From: Planctomycetaceae bacterium
GTDB taxonomy: Bacteria > Planctomycetota > Planctomycetia > Pirellulales > Lacipirellulaceae
DNA: 20,542 nt
Direction: 5' to 3'
Assembly: GCA_002713555.1 (NCBI GenBank)
Contig: PATG01000143.1
Location: forward strand, 1 to 20,542
Shown: positions 8,973 through 19,200 of the stretch, piece by piece
Position numbering within the stretch: position 1 is the stretch's first letter
Layout: the number at the start of each line of letters is the position of its first letter
Notes under the pieces: model-generated
The model's database searches: none
Told to the model about the DNA's origin: nothing
What the model saw: only the letters and a program-made list of their open reading frames with translations
Position numbers and translations under genes: made by a program

Positions 8973-9953
8973 TTAAGAAAACAAAAATCCAAATCGCTCG
9001 CGGAGTAGCTTGCGAACATTGGGTTCACTCATCCTCCAAAGGCGGGCATCCAGGACGAAATGAACCCAAGTTAGCAAAATGCCACAGACGAACAGCGCTT
9101 GGTTGCCTGCTAGTGAATGCAGCAAATAGCCACCTGCTCCCACGCTCAGTACAAATGCCACAAAAATTTTTAGCGAAGGCTTGGTACCTCCGGCGACCAT
9201 AAACACCATCAGCAAATACTGGAATCCATGCGCGAGGGCGTAACCCCAAAAAGCATACTCCGACGCCGGGCGCAGAACAGCAGGCAGAAAAAACAGGAAG
9301 CAGATTGCCGTCATTAGCGCAGTTCTGGGGTGAGCGAAGGAGCTTCGATTGCCTGCGACCAAGCGTACGGTTAGCACCAGACCGATTCCGTAAACGAGTA
9401 CCGCCAGAATCAGCAGCGGCTGCCGGTAAGGCTGCAGGACCGATTCGTTTTCCATCTCATCACCAACAAGCAGAGGCATGATGGCTAGCACTCCCGCCAA
9501 GGCAGGTAGCAAAAGAATATTGGAGAGGCTTTTGGGCACGCGCAAACCGGTGCTGGCAGCGACAAATGCGACCAAGCCGTAGTTTTGCTTTTGGTAGTGA
9601 AAGTGGAGCCAAAACAGATGAAAAGCAAACAGCGCGCCAGTAATGGTTTTGGCGACCTCGAACTTCGCCCCCCAAACGAGCGCAGCTGCCGTCACCAATA
9701 GGGAAGCCAGAGGAAAAACATAAAACCGTCCCTTCATCGGCTGCATCACCTCTCGCACTCCCGCGTCGGCGTAGACGCAAGCCGTACTGCCGACGTGCCC
9801 TACGCCTCCAGCAAAGATGGTCAGACCTAGCAGCAGCGAATTGTCGAACGGAAAAGTAGTCAGCGACAAAGCCGACAACGCAACCAGCGGCACTAGCGTT
9901 GTAGCTAACAACCCATAAAAAAAAGCCGTCTTTTTTGTTTGGTCGGCGACCAT
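8973..9953 (-). CDS. Uncharacterised polytopic membrane protein with conserved-looking His motifs
   Basis: I do not recognise a named family. The protein is about 326 residues with roughly eight to nine hydrophobic segments and no signal peptide. Histidines and polar residues cluster at helix ends: GHVGST (52-57); HLFWLHFHYQKQNYG (112-126), with three His and a Gln/Asn pair; AHGFQYLLM (241-249); and WVHFVLDARLWRM (296-308). This pattern recalls membrane-embedded metal-dependent oxygenases, hydroxylases or isomerases, but that is only a resemblance. I chose ATG 9953, seven bases after the NRPS stop. A TTG at 9971 would add six residues and overlap the NRPS end by 11 bases. It sits between the last NRPS module and the thioesterase in a tight operon, so a role in tailoring, release, membrane handover or resistance is possible. 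Confidence 0.85.
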   Translation of the reverse strand: MVADQTKKTAFFYGLLATTLVPLVALSALSLTTFPFDNSLLLGLTIFAGGVGHVGSTACVYADAGVREVMQPMKGRFYVFPLASLLVTAAALVWGAKFEVAKTITGALFAFHLFWLHFHYQKQNYGLVAFVAASTGLRVPKSLSNILLLPALAGVLAIMPLLVGDEMENESVLQPYRQPLLILAVLVYGIGLVLTVRLVAGNRSSFAHPRTALMTAICFLFFLPAVLRPASEYAFWGYALAHGFQYLLMVFMVAGGTKPSLKIFVAFVLSVGAGGYLLHSLAGNQALFVCGILLTWVHFVLDARLWRMSEPNVRKLLRERFGFLFS

Positions 9954-9960
9954 GGTTATT

Positions 9961-12900
9961 TCAGATCTCAATTTCTATTTGCCCAGCTGCGGGCGAAGGC
10001 GAATCAGAGCCCCTCATTTTCAGGGCATCGATATAATTAGCTAAATCTTCTAGCACCGGATATTCAAACAATTGACGCAGCTCGAGTTCCACCTCGAAAC
10101 GTTGTCGCAAACGTGTGTTGGTGCGTGTCGCGGAGAGCGAATGACCACCTAACTCGAAAAAACTGTCTTGCGTACTAATCCGTTCGACTTGGAGGACTTC
10201 TTGCCACACCTGAGCCACCACTTTTTCTGTCTCTGTCTGGGGAGCGATGAATTCTTGCTGCTGCGTTGGCTGGGGTGCAGGGAGTCGCGCGCGATCAAGT
10301 TTACCATTGGCTGTGAGTGGTAATTCTTCGAGAAGCACATATCCACTCGGGTGCATAGCGACCGGCAATCGCTGCTGCAAATGGCCTCGCAGTGCAGATT
10401 TTGGATCCTCGGCAAACGACGAATGGGTGATTTTGTCCAGCACTAAGTACGCCACTAACTCTGGATCACGGGAGGGTTGCTCACGCAATAGAGCAACCGC
10501 GCGCCCGATTGCCGGATGCTCGGTGAGTGCCGTTTCAATTTCTCCCAATTCAATTCTCTGCCCGCGAATTTTTATTTGATGGTCTGCGCGGCCGAGGAAC
10601 TCAATGGCGCCATCTGCTCGGTAGTGAGCACGGTCTCCTGTACGGTAAAGCGTCTCTTGCTGCGGCGAATGTTTCGCAGAAATCAGAGACGAATTGCGCT
10701 CAGCTCGAAATGGATTGGGAACGAAGGATTCTGCGGTTAGCGCCGGCCGACCCAGGTAACCTCGGGCTAACCCAAGACCACCAATGTAAAGATCTCCTTC
10801 AACGCCTATCGGCACTTCGTTTAAATCGTTGTCTAGCAGATGGATGGAAGTGTTTGCAATCGGGTAGCCAATCGGTACGCTAGCATGCTCTGGCGCACAC
10901 TGCCAAGCTGTGACATCGATCGCAGCTTCGGTGGGACCATAGAGATTGTGTAATTCGACATGCGGTAGCTTTTTAAAAAACTCCCGCTGGGTGGCAATCG
11001 ACAAAGTTTCGCCGCTGCAAATCACGCGGCGCAGTGACGAACAATCAGCCACCTCAGGGACCTCCAAAAACGCATCCAGCATGGGAGGCACGAAATGCAT
11101 AGTAGTAATCTGCTCTTCGTTAACAAGTCGCACCAGAGCGTGACTGTCTTTGTGCTCCTCAGGCTCGGCCACTACTAAGGTGGCACCTGTCAACAGAGGC
11201 CAGAAAAACTCCCACACCGAAACATCGAAACCGACGGGGGTTTTATACAGCACTCGATCGCTGTGATCAAGCTGGAATCGCTCTTGCATCCACAGCAAGC
11301 GATTAACGATAGCGCTGTGTGTATTGATTACACCCTTAGGCGTTCCCGTTGATCCTGAGGTATAAATAATGTAAGCCGAGTTTTGCTCACGCAATGCGAT
11401 CGGGAGCGGTGTGATATCATCACATGACTGGAAATCAATTTCAGAGAGATCGATGCACGGACAGTTGGTTTCTAGAGTAGCAAGCTGCTGCCCGCTATGG
11501 GTAATCATGACGCTGGGCTGGACATCGTCGCAGATCGCTTGCAGCCGCCGCTTTGGGTAGCTGGGATCCAAAGGAACATAGGCCGCACCGGTCTTAAGAA
11601 TTGCCAACAGTGCCATCGGCAGTTCCAGGCAGCGCTCTAGATAAACGACTACCATTCCTTCAGGACCCACATTTTTTTCCACCAGTAGCCTAGCCAGCTC
11701 ATTGGCTTGGCTGTGGAGCTTGTCGTAAGTAATTGATTGGCGATGCTGCTGGCCAGAGGCATCCCGAGTGCTAAAACGAATGGCTTCTTGAGTGAGACCG
11801 GCATTGGGTGCAAGAAGTTCAGTGAGGTTTTTAGCCGATTTGGTGAATTCTTGCGCAGTTGCATTCCAGCCTGATATTGCATTACTCTCGCCGTCGGTGA
11901 GCATGGCCGCGTCGCATAATCTACCTTGAGGTGAACGTACAAAACTCATCAACAGAGTTTTGACGTGATCAAGTAGACGTCCTACCACCTCCCCGCTAAG
12001 CCGAGGTTTTTGATACTTGGCATGAATCTGTATCGCACTTCCCTCAGAAACCTTTCCCTTGGAAGCACTTCCTTCGGAAACCAAGAGGGTTAACGGAAAA
12101 TGCGTCCATTCGTCGAAGGCAATGGAGTCTAGGCGTAGCTGACGGTCGGCTATCGACGATTCTGTGGCAGTGGGGTAGCTTTCAAACACAAACAGGCAGT
12201 CGAACAGAGGCTGTCCGTCGCTCACCGACGTTTGAATTTCCCGGAGTGAAACGTGCTCAAAATCAGTCGTCTCGGCTTGCAGGTCTTGTATGCCCGCCAA
12301 CCAATCCGCAATGGTCACGCGAGGCTCGATTTGCATCCTGACGGGCAATGTGTTGATAAAAACGCCGACCATCGAGTTGGCATCTGTCAGCGCTGGAGGC
12401 CGCCCCGAAACGGTGGTTCCCAACACCGCTTCACGCGAATTGTTATAACGACTAAGTAGCAGTCCGAAAGCTCCCAACAGCACATTGCTCAGGGTGAGGT
12501 GGTGTGCCTCGGCAAACTGCTTAAGTTCAGTGGTCTCTTGAGGCGAAAGCGAGAGCAGCGCTTCGTCCATCCTGGGCGTGGCCGTATGAGAAGCCTGTGC
12601 CGGCGGCAAATACTGGCCGGTGGGGCGAGTCGGAAAGCGTTGTTGCCAGAATCGCTGCGCTGCGGCTGAGTCCTGCTGGTTAAGCCAAGCAATATAGTCA
12701 CTGAAGCGCGTCCGCGGCATCGGTAGCTGAAATTCGCTTTTCGCCTCAGCGAGCTTTTCCCCTACCATCTTGCCATAGTGCAGTAGTACTTCTTGCAGGA
12801 GCAGGCTGGCCGACCAGCCATCCAAAATCAGATGATGGTAACACCCGACCAGGTAAAAAGTGTCAGGTGCGAGGCGAATCCAAGTCAGTCGCATCAGCGG

Positions 12901-13257
12901 TGGGCGATGCAAATTGAAGGGCTGGCGACGATTCGCTACTAAAAAAGCTTGGAGTTTCTTCTCCCGCTCTTCTACAAGGGTTTGCGACCAATCTAGTTCA
13001 GTCCAAGCGAGCTCTGCTTTGCTGTAAACCACTTGAAAAGGATCGTCGCGTTGTTCCCATTGAAAACCGGTGCGTAAAACGGCGTGGCGCCCGAGCGTTT
13101 GCTGCCAGGCCTTTTTTAGTACGGTGGCGTCAATTGACCCTGACAACGCGAGTACCACCTGGGGTACATAAATGCCCGCTTTGGGTGCGAGGAGCGAGTG
13201 GAAGAGCAGTCCTTGCTGCACTGGTGACAACGGATACATATCTTCGATCTTGGCCAT
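9961..13257 (-). CDS. Nonribosomal peptide synthetase, single module C-A-T
   Basis: The 1098-residue protein holds one elongation module. It begins MAKIEDMYPLSPVQQGLLFHS, the form typical of a condensation domain accepting a D-configured chain from an upstream epimerase module; its acceptor docking region would be this N-terminus. HHLILDGWS (His141-His142, Asp146) is intact. The adenylation domain follows (about 478-989), then a carrier domain with GGHSL (Ser1040). The protein ends about 59 residues later with no TE, reductase or second C domain. The ATG overlaps the preceding NRPS stop (TAATG), indicating translational coupling and close stoichiometry. It should add Ser after the D-Ala delivered by the upstream protein, and appears to be the terminal module on this strand. 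A 30-base internal duplication lies in its C domain at 12035-12082. Confidence 0.97.
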   Translation of the reverse strand: MAKIEDMYPLSPVQQGLLFHSLLAPKAGIYVPQVVLALSGSIDATVLKKAWQQTLGRHAVLRTGFQWEQRDDPFQVVYSKAELAWTELDWSQTLVEEREKKLQAFLVANRRQPFNLHRPPLMRLTWIRLAPDTFYLVGCYHHLILDGWSASLLLQEVLLHYGKMVGEKLAEAKSEFQLPMPRTRFSDYIAWLNQQDSAAAQRFWQQRFPTRPTGQYLPPAQASHTATPRMDEALLSLSPQETTELKQFAEAHHLTLSNVLLGAFGLLLSRYNNSREAVLGTTVSGRPPALTDANSMVGVFINTLPVRMQIEPRVTIADWLAGIQDLQAETTDFEHVSLREIQTSVSDGQPLFDCLFVFESYPTATESSIADRQLRLDSIAFDEWTHFPLTLLVSEGSASKGKVSEGSAIQIHAKYQKPRLSGEVVGRLLDHVKTLLMSFVRSPQGRLCDAAMLTDGESNAISGWNATAQEFTKSAKNLTELLAPNAGLTQEAIRFSTRDASGQQHRQSITYDKLHSQANELARLLVEKNVGPEGMVVVYLERCLELPMALLAILKTGAAYVPLDPSYPKRRLQAICDDVQPSVMITHSGQQLATLETNCPCIDLSEIDFQSCDDITPLPIALREQNSAYIIYTSGSTGTPKGVINTHSAIVNRLLWMQERFQLDHSDRVLYKTPVGFDVSVWEFFWPLLTGATLVVAEPEEHKDSHALVRLVNEEQITTMHFVPPMLDAFLEVPEVADCSSLRRVICSGETLSIATQREFFKKLPHVELHNLYGPTEAAIDVTAWQCAPEHASVPIGYPIANTSIHLLDNDLNEVPIGVEGDLYIGGLGLARGYLGRPALTAESFVPNPFRAERNSSLISAKHSPQQETLYRTGDRAHYRADGAIEFLGRADHQIKIRGQRIELGEIETALTEHPAIGRAVALLREQPSRDPELVAYLVLDKITHSSFAEDPKSALRGHLQQRLPVAMHPSGYVLLEELPLTANGKLDRARLPAPQPTQQQEFIAPQTETEKVVAQVWQEVLQVERISTQDSFFELGGHSLSATRTNTRLRQRFEVELELRQLFEYPVLEDLANYIDALKMRGSDSPSPAAGQIEIEI
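10291..11826 (-). other. Adenylation domain of the C-A-T NRPS, predicted serine
   Basis: A3 is YTSGSTGTPKG, A5 is NLYGPTEAA, A7 is YRTGDRA and A10 is NGKLDR. The by-eye code is DVWHISLIDK, from GFDVSVWEF, MHFVPP, VICSGE and NLYGPTEAAID. It differs from the standard serine code DVWHLSLIDK only by Leu to Ile at position 299. Serine is a strong call. No E domain follows, so an L-residue is expected. Confidence 0.85.
12035..12082 (-). repeat. 30-base imperfect tandem duplication inside an NRPS C domain
   Basis: GCACTTCCCTCAGAAACC (12035-12052) recurs as GCACTTCCTTCGGAAACC (12065-12082), 16 of 18 identical, with a period of 30 bases (10 codons). In the protein it gives VSEGSASKGK followed by VSEGSAIQIH, in a loop of the C domain between FPLTLL and HAKYQKP. 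The period keeps the frame. It looks like a replication-slippage product tolerated in a surface loop. Confidence 0.7.
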
Positions 13258-13259
13258 TA
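13255..13259 (-). promoter_or_regulatory. TAATG stop/start overlap (translational coupling site)
   Basis: The TAA stop of the large right-hand NRPS (13259-13257) and the ATG of the one-module NRPS (13257-13255) share one base. Ribosomes finishing the first protein can restart directly on the second, which would help keep the two partner synthetases in equal amounts. Confidence 0.85.
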
Positions 13260-16200
13260 CTCGAGCCCTCGCAACAACTGGTCAAGCTCGCCAGGGTGAA
13301 AATCCATTTGGGGGAAATCGGCTTCTGAATACCCTGCGTTTTGTTCCGCGCGGAGACAATAATCGACCAGCGCTAGCAACTCTTCGCGGAATTGTTCGGT
13401 GAGAGTGCGCATCGTCCCTTGACTATGCAGCTGGCTACCGTAAATCCAATAGACAACTAACTGTTTTTCGTTGATGATCGCGTTAATGTCAAACAGGACA
13501 TCCCGCTCATCCTCAGGATGCCGCGCCGCGCCGGTTGGTTCTGAGGCAGAAGAGAACAGGGCATCCTTGCCGAACAATTGATCCGCCTGTCCGAGATAGT
13601 TAAAGCGTGTCTCTGGAGTTAGATCGTAGCGCTGGTGCCCACCTGACGAAGTGCTTGAACTACCAGCGGTAGTCCTACCGTAGCCGACGCCTCCCTGAGG
13701 AACGTTGCGAAACGACTCTTTTGTCTTGTTGATCGCTTCAGGCAAATCTTCATTATGTGTTGCCGAAACAACGACCGGATAAAGACTCGTTAGCCAACCT
13801 ACGGTTCTCGACAAATCGAACTTCCTGTCGAGATCGATGCGACCATGTCCTTCGAGCTGCAAGCTAGCGGCGCGATGGCCAGTCCAGCGAGTGAGGGTTC
13901 TTGATAACGCAGTAACGAGTAGCTCTTCAACACGGACTGGATATTGCGAAGGCACCTCAAACAGTTGCCCGGTTTGTTCAGCGCTAAAGTGGATGCGAAC
14001 TGAGCCCGCCAATGCCGAGCTGTTTTTGCCAGTGGGATAGTCCTGTGGCAAAGAAGTTTCAGCAAACTGACGCTCGACTGCCTGCCAATACTCCCGCTCT
14101 GCAGAAAAATCAGCGCTGCTTTCTAAGTGCGTTACCCATTGCCTGAAGGAGGTAGCCTCCGGCAAGATTTCGGCGTGCCCTGTTTGCGTCAGTTGCTGAT
14201 AGAGCAGTTGCAAATCAGCTAGCAAGATACGCCAGGAAACACCGTCGACGACCAAGTGATGACAGACAACCAGCAGGCGCCTAGCCGTTTCGGTCCCTTG
14301 GGTTAGTTCGTAATACACCACATGCCACAGTGGCCCTTGATCGAGCTGAAAACTGCTTTGGATTTTTGCTGCGGTCGTGTGGATCGATTCTGCAATATCG
14401 CCGGTGGCGCGGCGGATGACTGTAAGTGGAGCTACTTCAGGAGGTGCTTGAATGGTTTGTTGCCAAGCCCCCGTCGATGCTTTGGCAAAGGTCGCTCGCA
14501 GGGCAGGATGATTTTCGGCGAGCAGTCTTAATGCCTCCGCTAGTGCCGAGGTTTGTAGCTTCACATCAACCTTGAGCAGTATCGACTGATTCCAGTGCTC
14601 CGGATGATCTAAGGGGAGCGTGAAAAACCACTGCTGAATGGGGCTGAGCGGAATGTTGGTAGGCTCAGTGATGCTGTCGTCTGGGATCGCTGGCGCGGCG
14701 GTCATGTCAATCACGGCAGCCAAAGCTGAGATCGTTGGGTGCTGAAATAGATCACGGGGCTTGAGTGGCAAGCCGTCTCTTTGCGCTCTGGCGACAATTT
14801 GCAGCACCGTGATCGAGTCACCACCGAGTGCGAAAAAATTGTCATGGATACCGATCTCATCACGTCCTAATAGCTCCGACCAGATTGACAGTAGCGCTTG
14901 CTGCAGGTCATTGGTCGCCGGGGCTAGGACTGACTTGGTACCAAAATCTTCGGGAGCGGGTAAAGCTTCACGATTGATTTTGCCGTTGGGGAGCAAAGGG
15001 AGCTGGCCAACTTCAACGAAAACGCCAGGGATCATTGCACGAGGCAATCGCTCGGCGAGCCACTGGCGGTAGCTTTCTGTCGTTGCGTCAGCAGGAGGCA
15101 AGGTGCGCGGCTGAGTGTCTGGCCTTTCTCGCGCCATATCGTCTCGGACGATGTAGGCCGTTAACGATTGTGACTGAGCTCTACTGGCAGTAGACGAGGG
15201 TATGAGTACAACCGCCGCTTGCTGGATTTCGGGGTTAGCGAGTAGGGCTTGCTCGATTTCTCCCAGCTCAATACGAAAACCGCGGAGTTTGATTTGATTG
15301 TCGATCCGCCCCAGGAATTCGAGCTGCCCGTCTTGGCGAAGCCGGACGCGATCTCCTGTTTTATAAATCGGCTGGCCGGTGCGCTGAAAGGGATTAGGCA
15401 AAAACGCTTCAGCCGTCAGACCAGGCCGTCCCCAATACCCACGCGCGACGCCATCGCCTGCCAAGTAGAGTTCGCCTGGCATCCCCGGTGGCACTTCACT
15501 TAGCTGGGCGTCGAGCACGTAGGCCCGGGTGCCGCTAACCGGTTTTCCAATCGGCGAAGAAGTTCCTAACTCGCCCGTTACCATGCGGCCAAACGTAGAA
15601 TACGTGGTATCTTCCGATGGCCCATAGAGGTTGTGCACCGCCAGATTGGAGGCAGTTCGACTCGAATCACTCATTGCCATGTAAAGCTGATCGACAAGCT
15701 GCTTGCCGAGTGGTTCACCAGCGATGTTCATCGTACAAACATTTGGGGGAATTGCCTCGTTGCGTACCAATTCGGCTGCGACACTCGGGACGGTGTTGAT
15801 GAGTGTTACCTCGGGAGCAACCTTCTCGATCTCCAGAGCATTCTCAGCCAGAACAACAGCGCCACCGGTAGATAAAGGAACGAACAGTTCAAAGATAGAA
15901 AGGTCGAAGCAGACCGAGGTCGAAGCCAACACGCCGCGCAGCTGATAAGGTGAGTAAACTTGCCGCGCCCAATCGACCATAGCGACGGCATTGCGATGCT
16001 CGATCGTCACCCCTTTGGGACGTCCCGTAGAGCCTGAAGTGTAAATCAAATAAGCGGCATTGGCTGCGTATGTATTTTTTTGAATAGGAAGAAACAGAGG
16101 AGAAGCGTCACCGATCTCCATTTCCTCCTGTTGAATTCTTTTCTTAGTCTCCCCTTGCTCTAGTTCAGGTTGCCAGTTGGTATTATGCAGGGCTGGCAAG

Positions 16201-19200
16201 TTGACAATCGTGCGACCATCGGCGACAAGCTGGTGATACTGCTGCTCAGAAACAACAATTGCAGCTTCTGAATCGTCCAACAAGAACTGGATTCGCGCGG
16301 GCGGATAATTAGGATCAATCGGCACATAGGCTCCCCCCGCTTTCAGGATACCAAAGATGGCAGTCACCAGGTTCGGTGTGCGCGATAGACAAACCCCCAC
16401 GCGTGTTTCGGGGCCAACGCCGAGTTGCTGAAGTCGCTCGGCAAGCTGGTCGGAATGCTTGTCAAGCTCCTCGTAGCTCAACTCACCTTCAGCATGCACG
16501 ACGGCACGAGCTGTGGGAGTCAAACTTGCCTGCTGCTCAAAAAGCTGATGTAAACAGGCAGTGCTCGGCGAAGCCGCTTCGCTTTTATTTAACTCTTGCA
16601 ATCGCAAGCGATGCTCATTGCCAAGCAAATTCAGCCGGTTTACCGACTGTAATGGATTAGCAGTAATCGAATCGATAAGCGTCTGAAAGGCAATGCTCAG
16701 CGAACGAATCGTAGAGTTGTGAAAGAGGTCCTTGCGAAACTCAAAACGTCCTGAAAGCGTATCGCCGTCCTCGGACATCGTCAAGGTTAGATCACACTTG
16801 GTGGTGCTGATCGGGAGTTGATAGGGAGTAAACTGCAAACCATCGTGGCTGCCTCCAGTCAGGTTCATCCCATGCTGCCACAAAAACATCACTTGAAAAA
16901 CGGGCGACCCTTGCCAGTCACGCTCGGTCTGCAGCAAGCTGAGAACTTGTTCAAACGGCACGTCTTGATATTCTAAGCCGCCCAGCACCGTCTCTCGTAC
17001 GCGACCTAAGGTCTCGACAAATGTCTGCTCGTTCTCGATCGTCGTGCGATAGGCAAGCGTGTTGACAAACAAGCCCACAACATTTTCGAGCTCACGGCTG
17101 GGCCGATGTCCGACGGGGCTGCCGACGACAATGTCCGAGTTACCCGTGTAGCGTGCGAGCAGTACCTTGAAAGCGGCGAGCAGTGTCATAAACAGCGTAG
17201 CCTGATGCTGGCGGCTTAGGTCCTCAAGTGCTCGCTTTTGTTCCGGATTTACTTGGAAGCTGACAGAATCAGCCACATAAGCAGGGGCTGCTGGTCGAGC
17301 ATAGTCGATTGGCAGCTCGAGCCTATCTGGAACATCGGCTAGTTGGTTTTTCCAGTAGTCCTGACTCTGCTGATTGTCATTCTGCTGTTCCAGACGCGCG
17401 TAATCGCTGTACTGATGAGTCAAAGGAATCAAGCTGCCTCGCTGCGACCGGCTACCCAACTTCGGCAACTCTTGAAAAAGCCGTAACTCTTTGAAAAGCA
17501 GGTGCAACGACCAGGCATCTGCCACGATGTGGTGCAGCACCAGCATCACGACATGCTCGGTTGCGGAAAGTTTCACGCAGATGACTCGAAGCAAAGGAGC
17601 CTGCTCGAGGTCAAATGGTATTCGAGATTTTTCCGTCAGCAAGGCATTCAGTGGCAGCTCTTGCTCGCTTTCCGATAAATCCGACAAATCAAACTGTTGG
17701 ATCGATGGCACTGCCGATGGACGGAGTTCAGGCCTAGGGCTCCCAGTGCCGTCATTGACATAAGCTGTGCGAAGCACTTCATGCCGCTGGCAAACCGTGG
17801 CAACGGACTCTTCCAATCGATCGTAATCCAGCTCACCATCAATTTTTACGGCTGCCGGTATGTTGTAAGCCGGACTGCTAGGATCTAACTGTGCCAAAAC
17901 CCACTGCCGCTGCTGAGCATGGGTTAGGAATAATTCATCCTCTTGCCTGGTGGCGTGCGAGAGTACAACTTCACCACTAGGGTGTCCCGCTTTTTTAGCG
18001 AGAGTTTGATGCTCTGTAATTTTTCTAGCCAAGTCTTCTAACTTAGGAGAATCAAAAACTGCTCGCAGCGGGAGATCGACTTGGAAGTGATCTCGCAGGT
18101 GCGCAATCATCCGCGCTGCGAGCAGCGAATGTCCTCCTTGCTCGAAGAAGTTAGCACCTTTTCGCATAACGGGCCGACCAAGAACCTCTTCCCAGATGCG
18201 AGCCAAGCCCAATTCGGCGGAATCGAGTGGTTCATGCTTTACTTCGTTTTCGGTGTGTACTACGACCGAAGTGTCGCCCAAGGCTTGCAGTGCCTGGCGG
18301 TCGACCTTGCCATTGGGCGACAGTGGAAACTGATCTAGTAGTACGAAATCGGCCGGAATCATATACGCGGGTAGCCGCGTCTGCAGATGCTTGCGTATTC
18401 CTTCCGAATTTTGATGGGCAGCCTCGTCTACCAATTGGCAATAAGCGATCAATTGAGGCTCATATGCCACCTGCTGGAGCATGACGAAAGCGGCATCCAC
18501 AGCATCAATGGCTGTTAAATGCGATTCGATTTCGCCCAGTTCGATGCGAAAGCCACGCAGTTTGATTTGGTGATCCTGTCGCCCCAAAAACTCTAATGTG
18601 CCATCATCGCGATGGCGAACGCGATCACCCGTTGCGTAGAGCCGCTTTGTAGAGATTGACGGCGTACCGTTTTTGTTGAGAGCAATAAACTTCTCTTTGG
18701 TCAGCGCCGGTCGACCATGATAGCCAGGGCTGAGCCCAGCTCCTGAGATATAAAGCTCTCCGGCAACGCCGATCGGCACTTGAGCATGCCGCTGATCCAA
18801 AACGTGAAAGCCGGTATTGGCAATTGGACCGCCAATCGGTACGTAGCCTCGCTCTAGCATCGCCTGATCGATGCGTAGCACTCCCGACCAGATAGTTGTT
18901 TCTGTTGGGCCATACATGTTCCAAAGCTCGACACCTGCCTCCAAAAGTTGGCGTGCCAAGGCAAGATCAAGCGCTTCTCCGCCACATAATGCCTTCAACC
19001 CTAAGAGTGGGCGAGCAGTCTCTGGAGAACTGGTGCTTGACGATAACGCTTCGCAGAGTAAACGCCAAGTGGCCGGAGTGGCCTGAGCTACTGTCACACG
19101 GTGCGACGAAAGCAAGTCGAGCAGAGTTTGGCCTTCAGCTGCCGAGGACTGACTGGTGAGCACAATTTGGGCACCAACGGTCAGTGGTAGCAAAAGTTCC

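Noticed and set aside
9961..10100. Fused thioesterase at the end of the Ser module
   Set aside because: After the carrier domain only about 59 residues remain, ending in a low-complexity tail, with no GxSxG motif.
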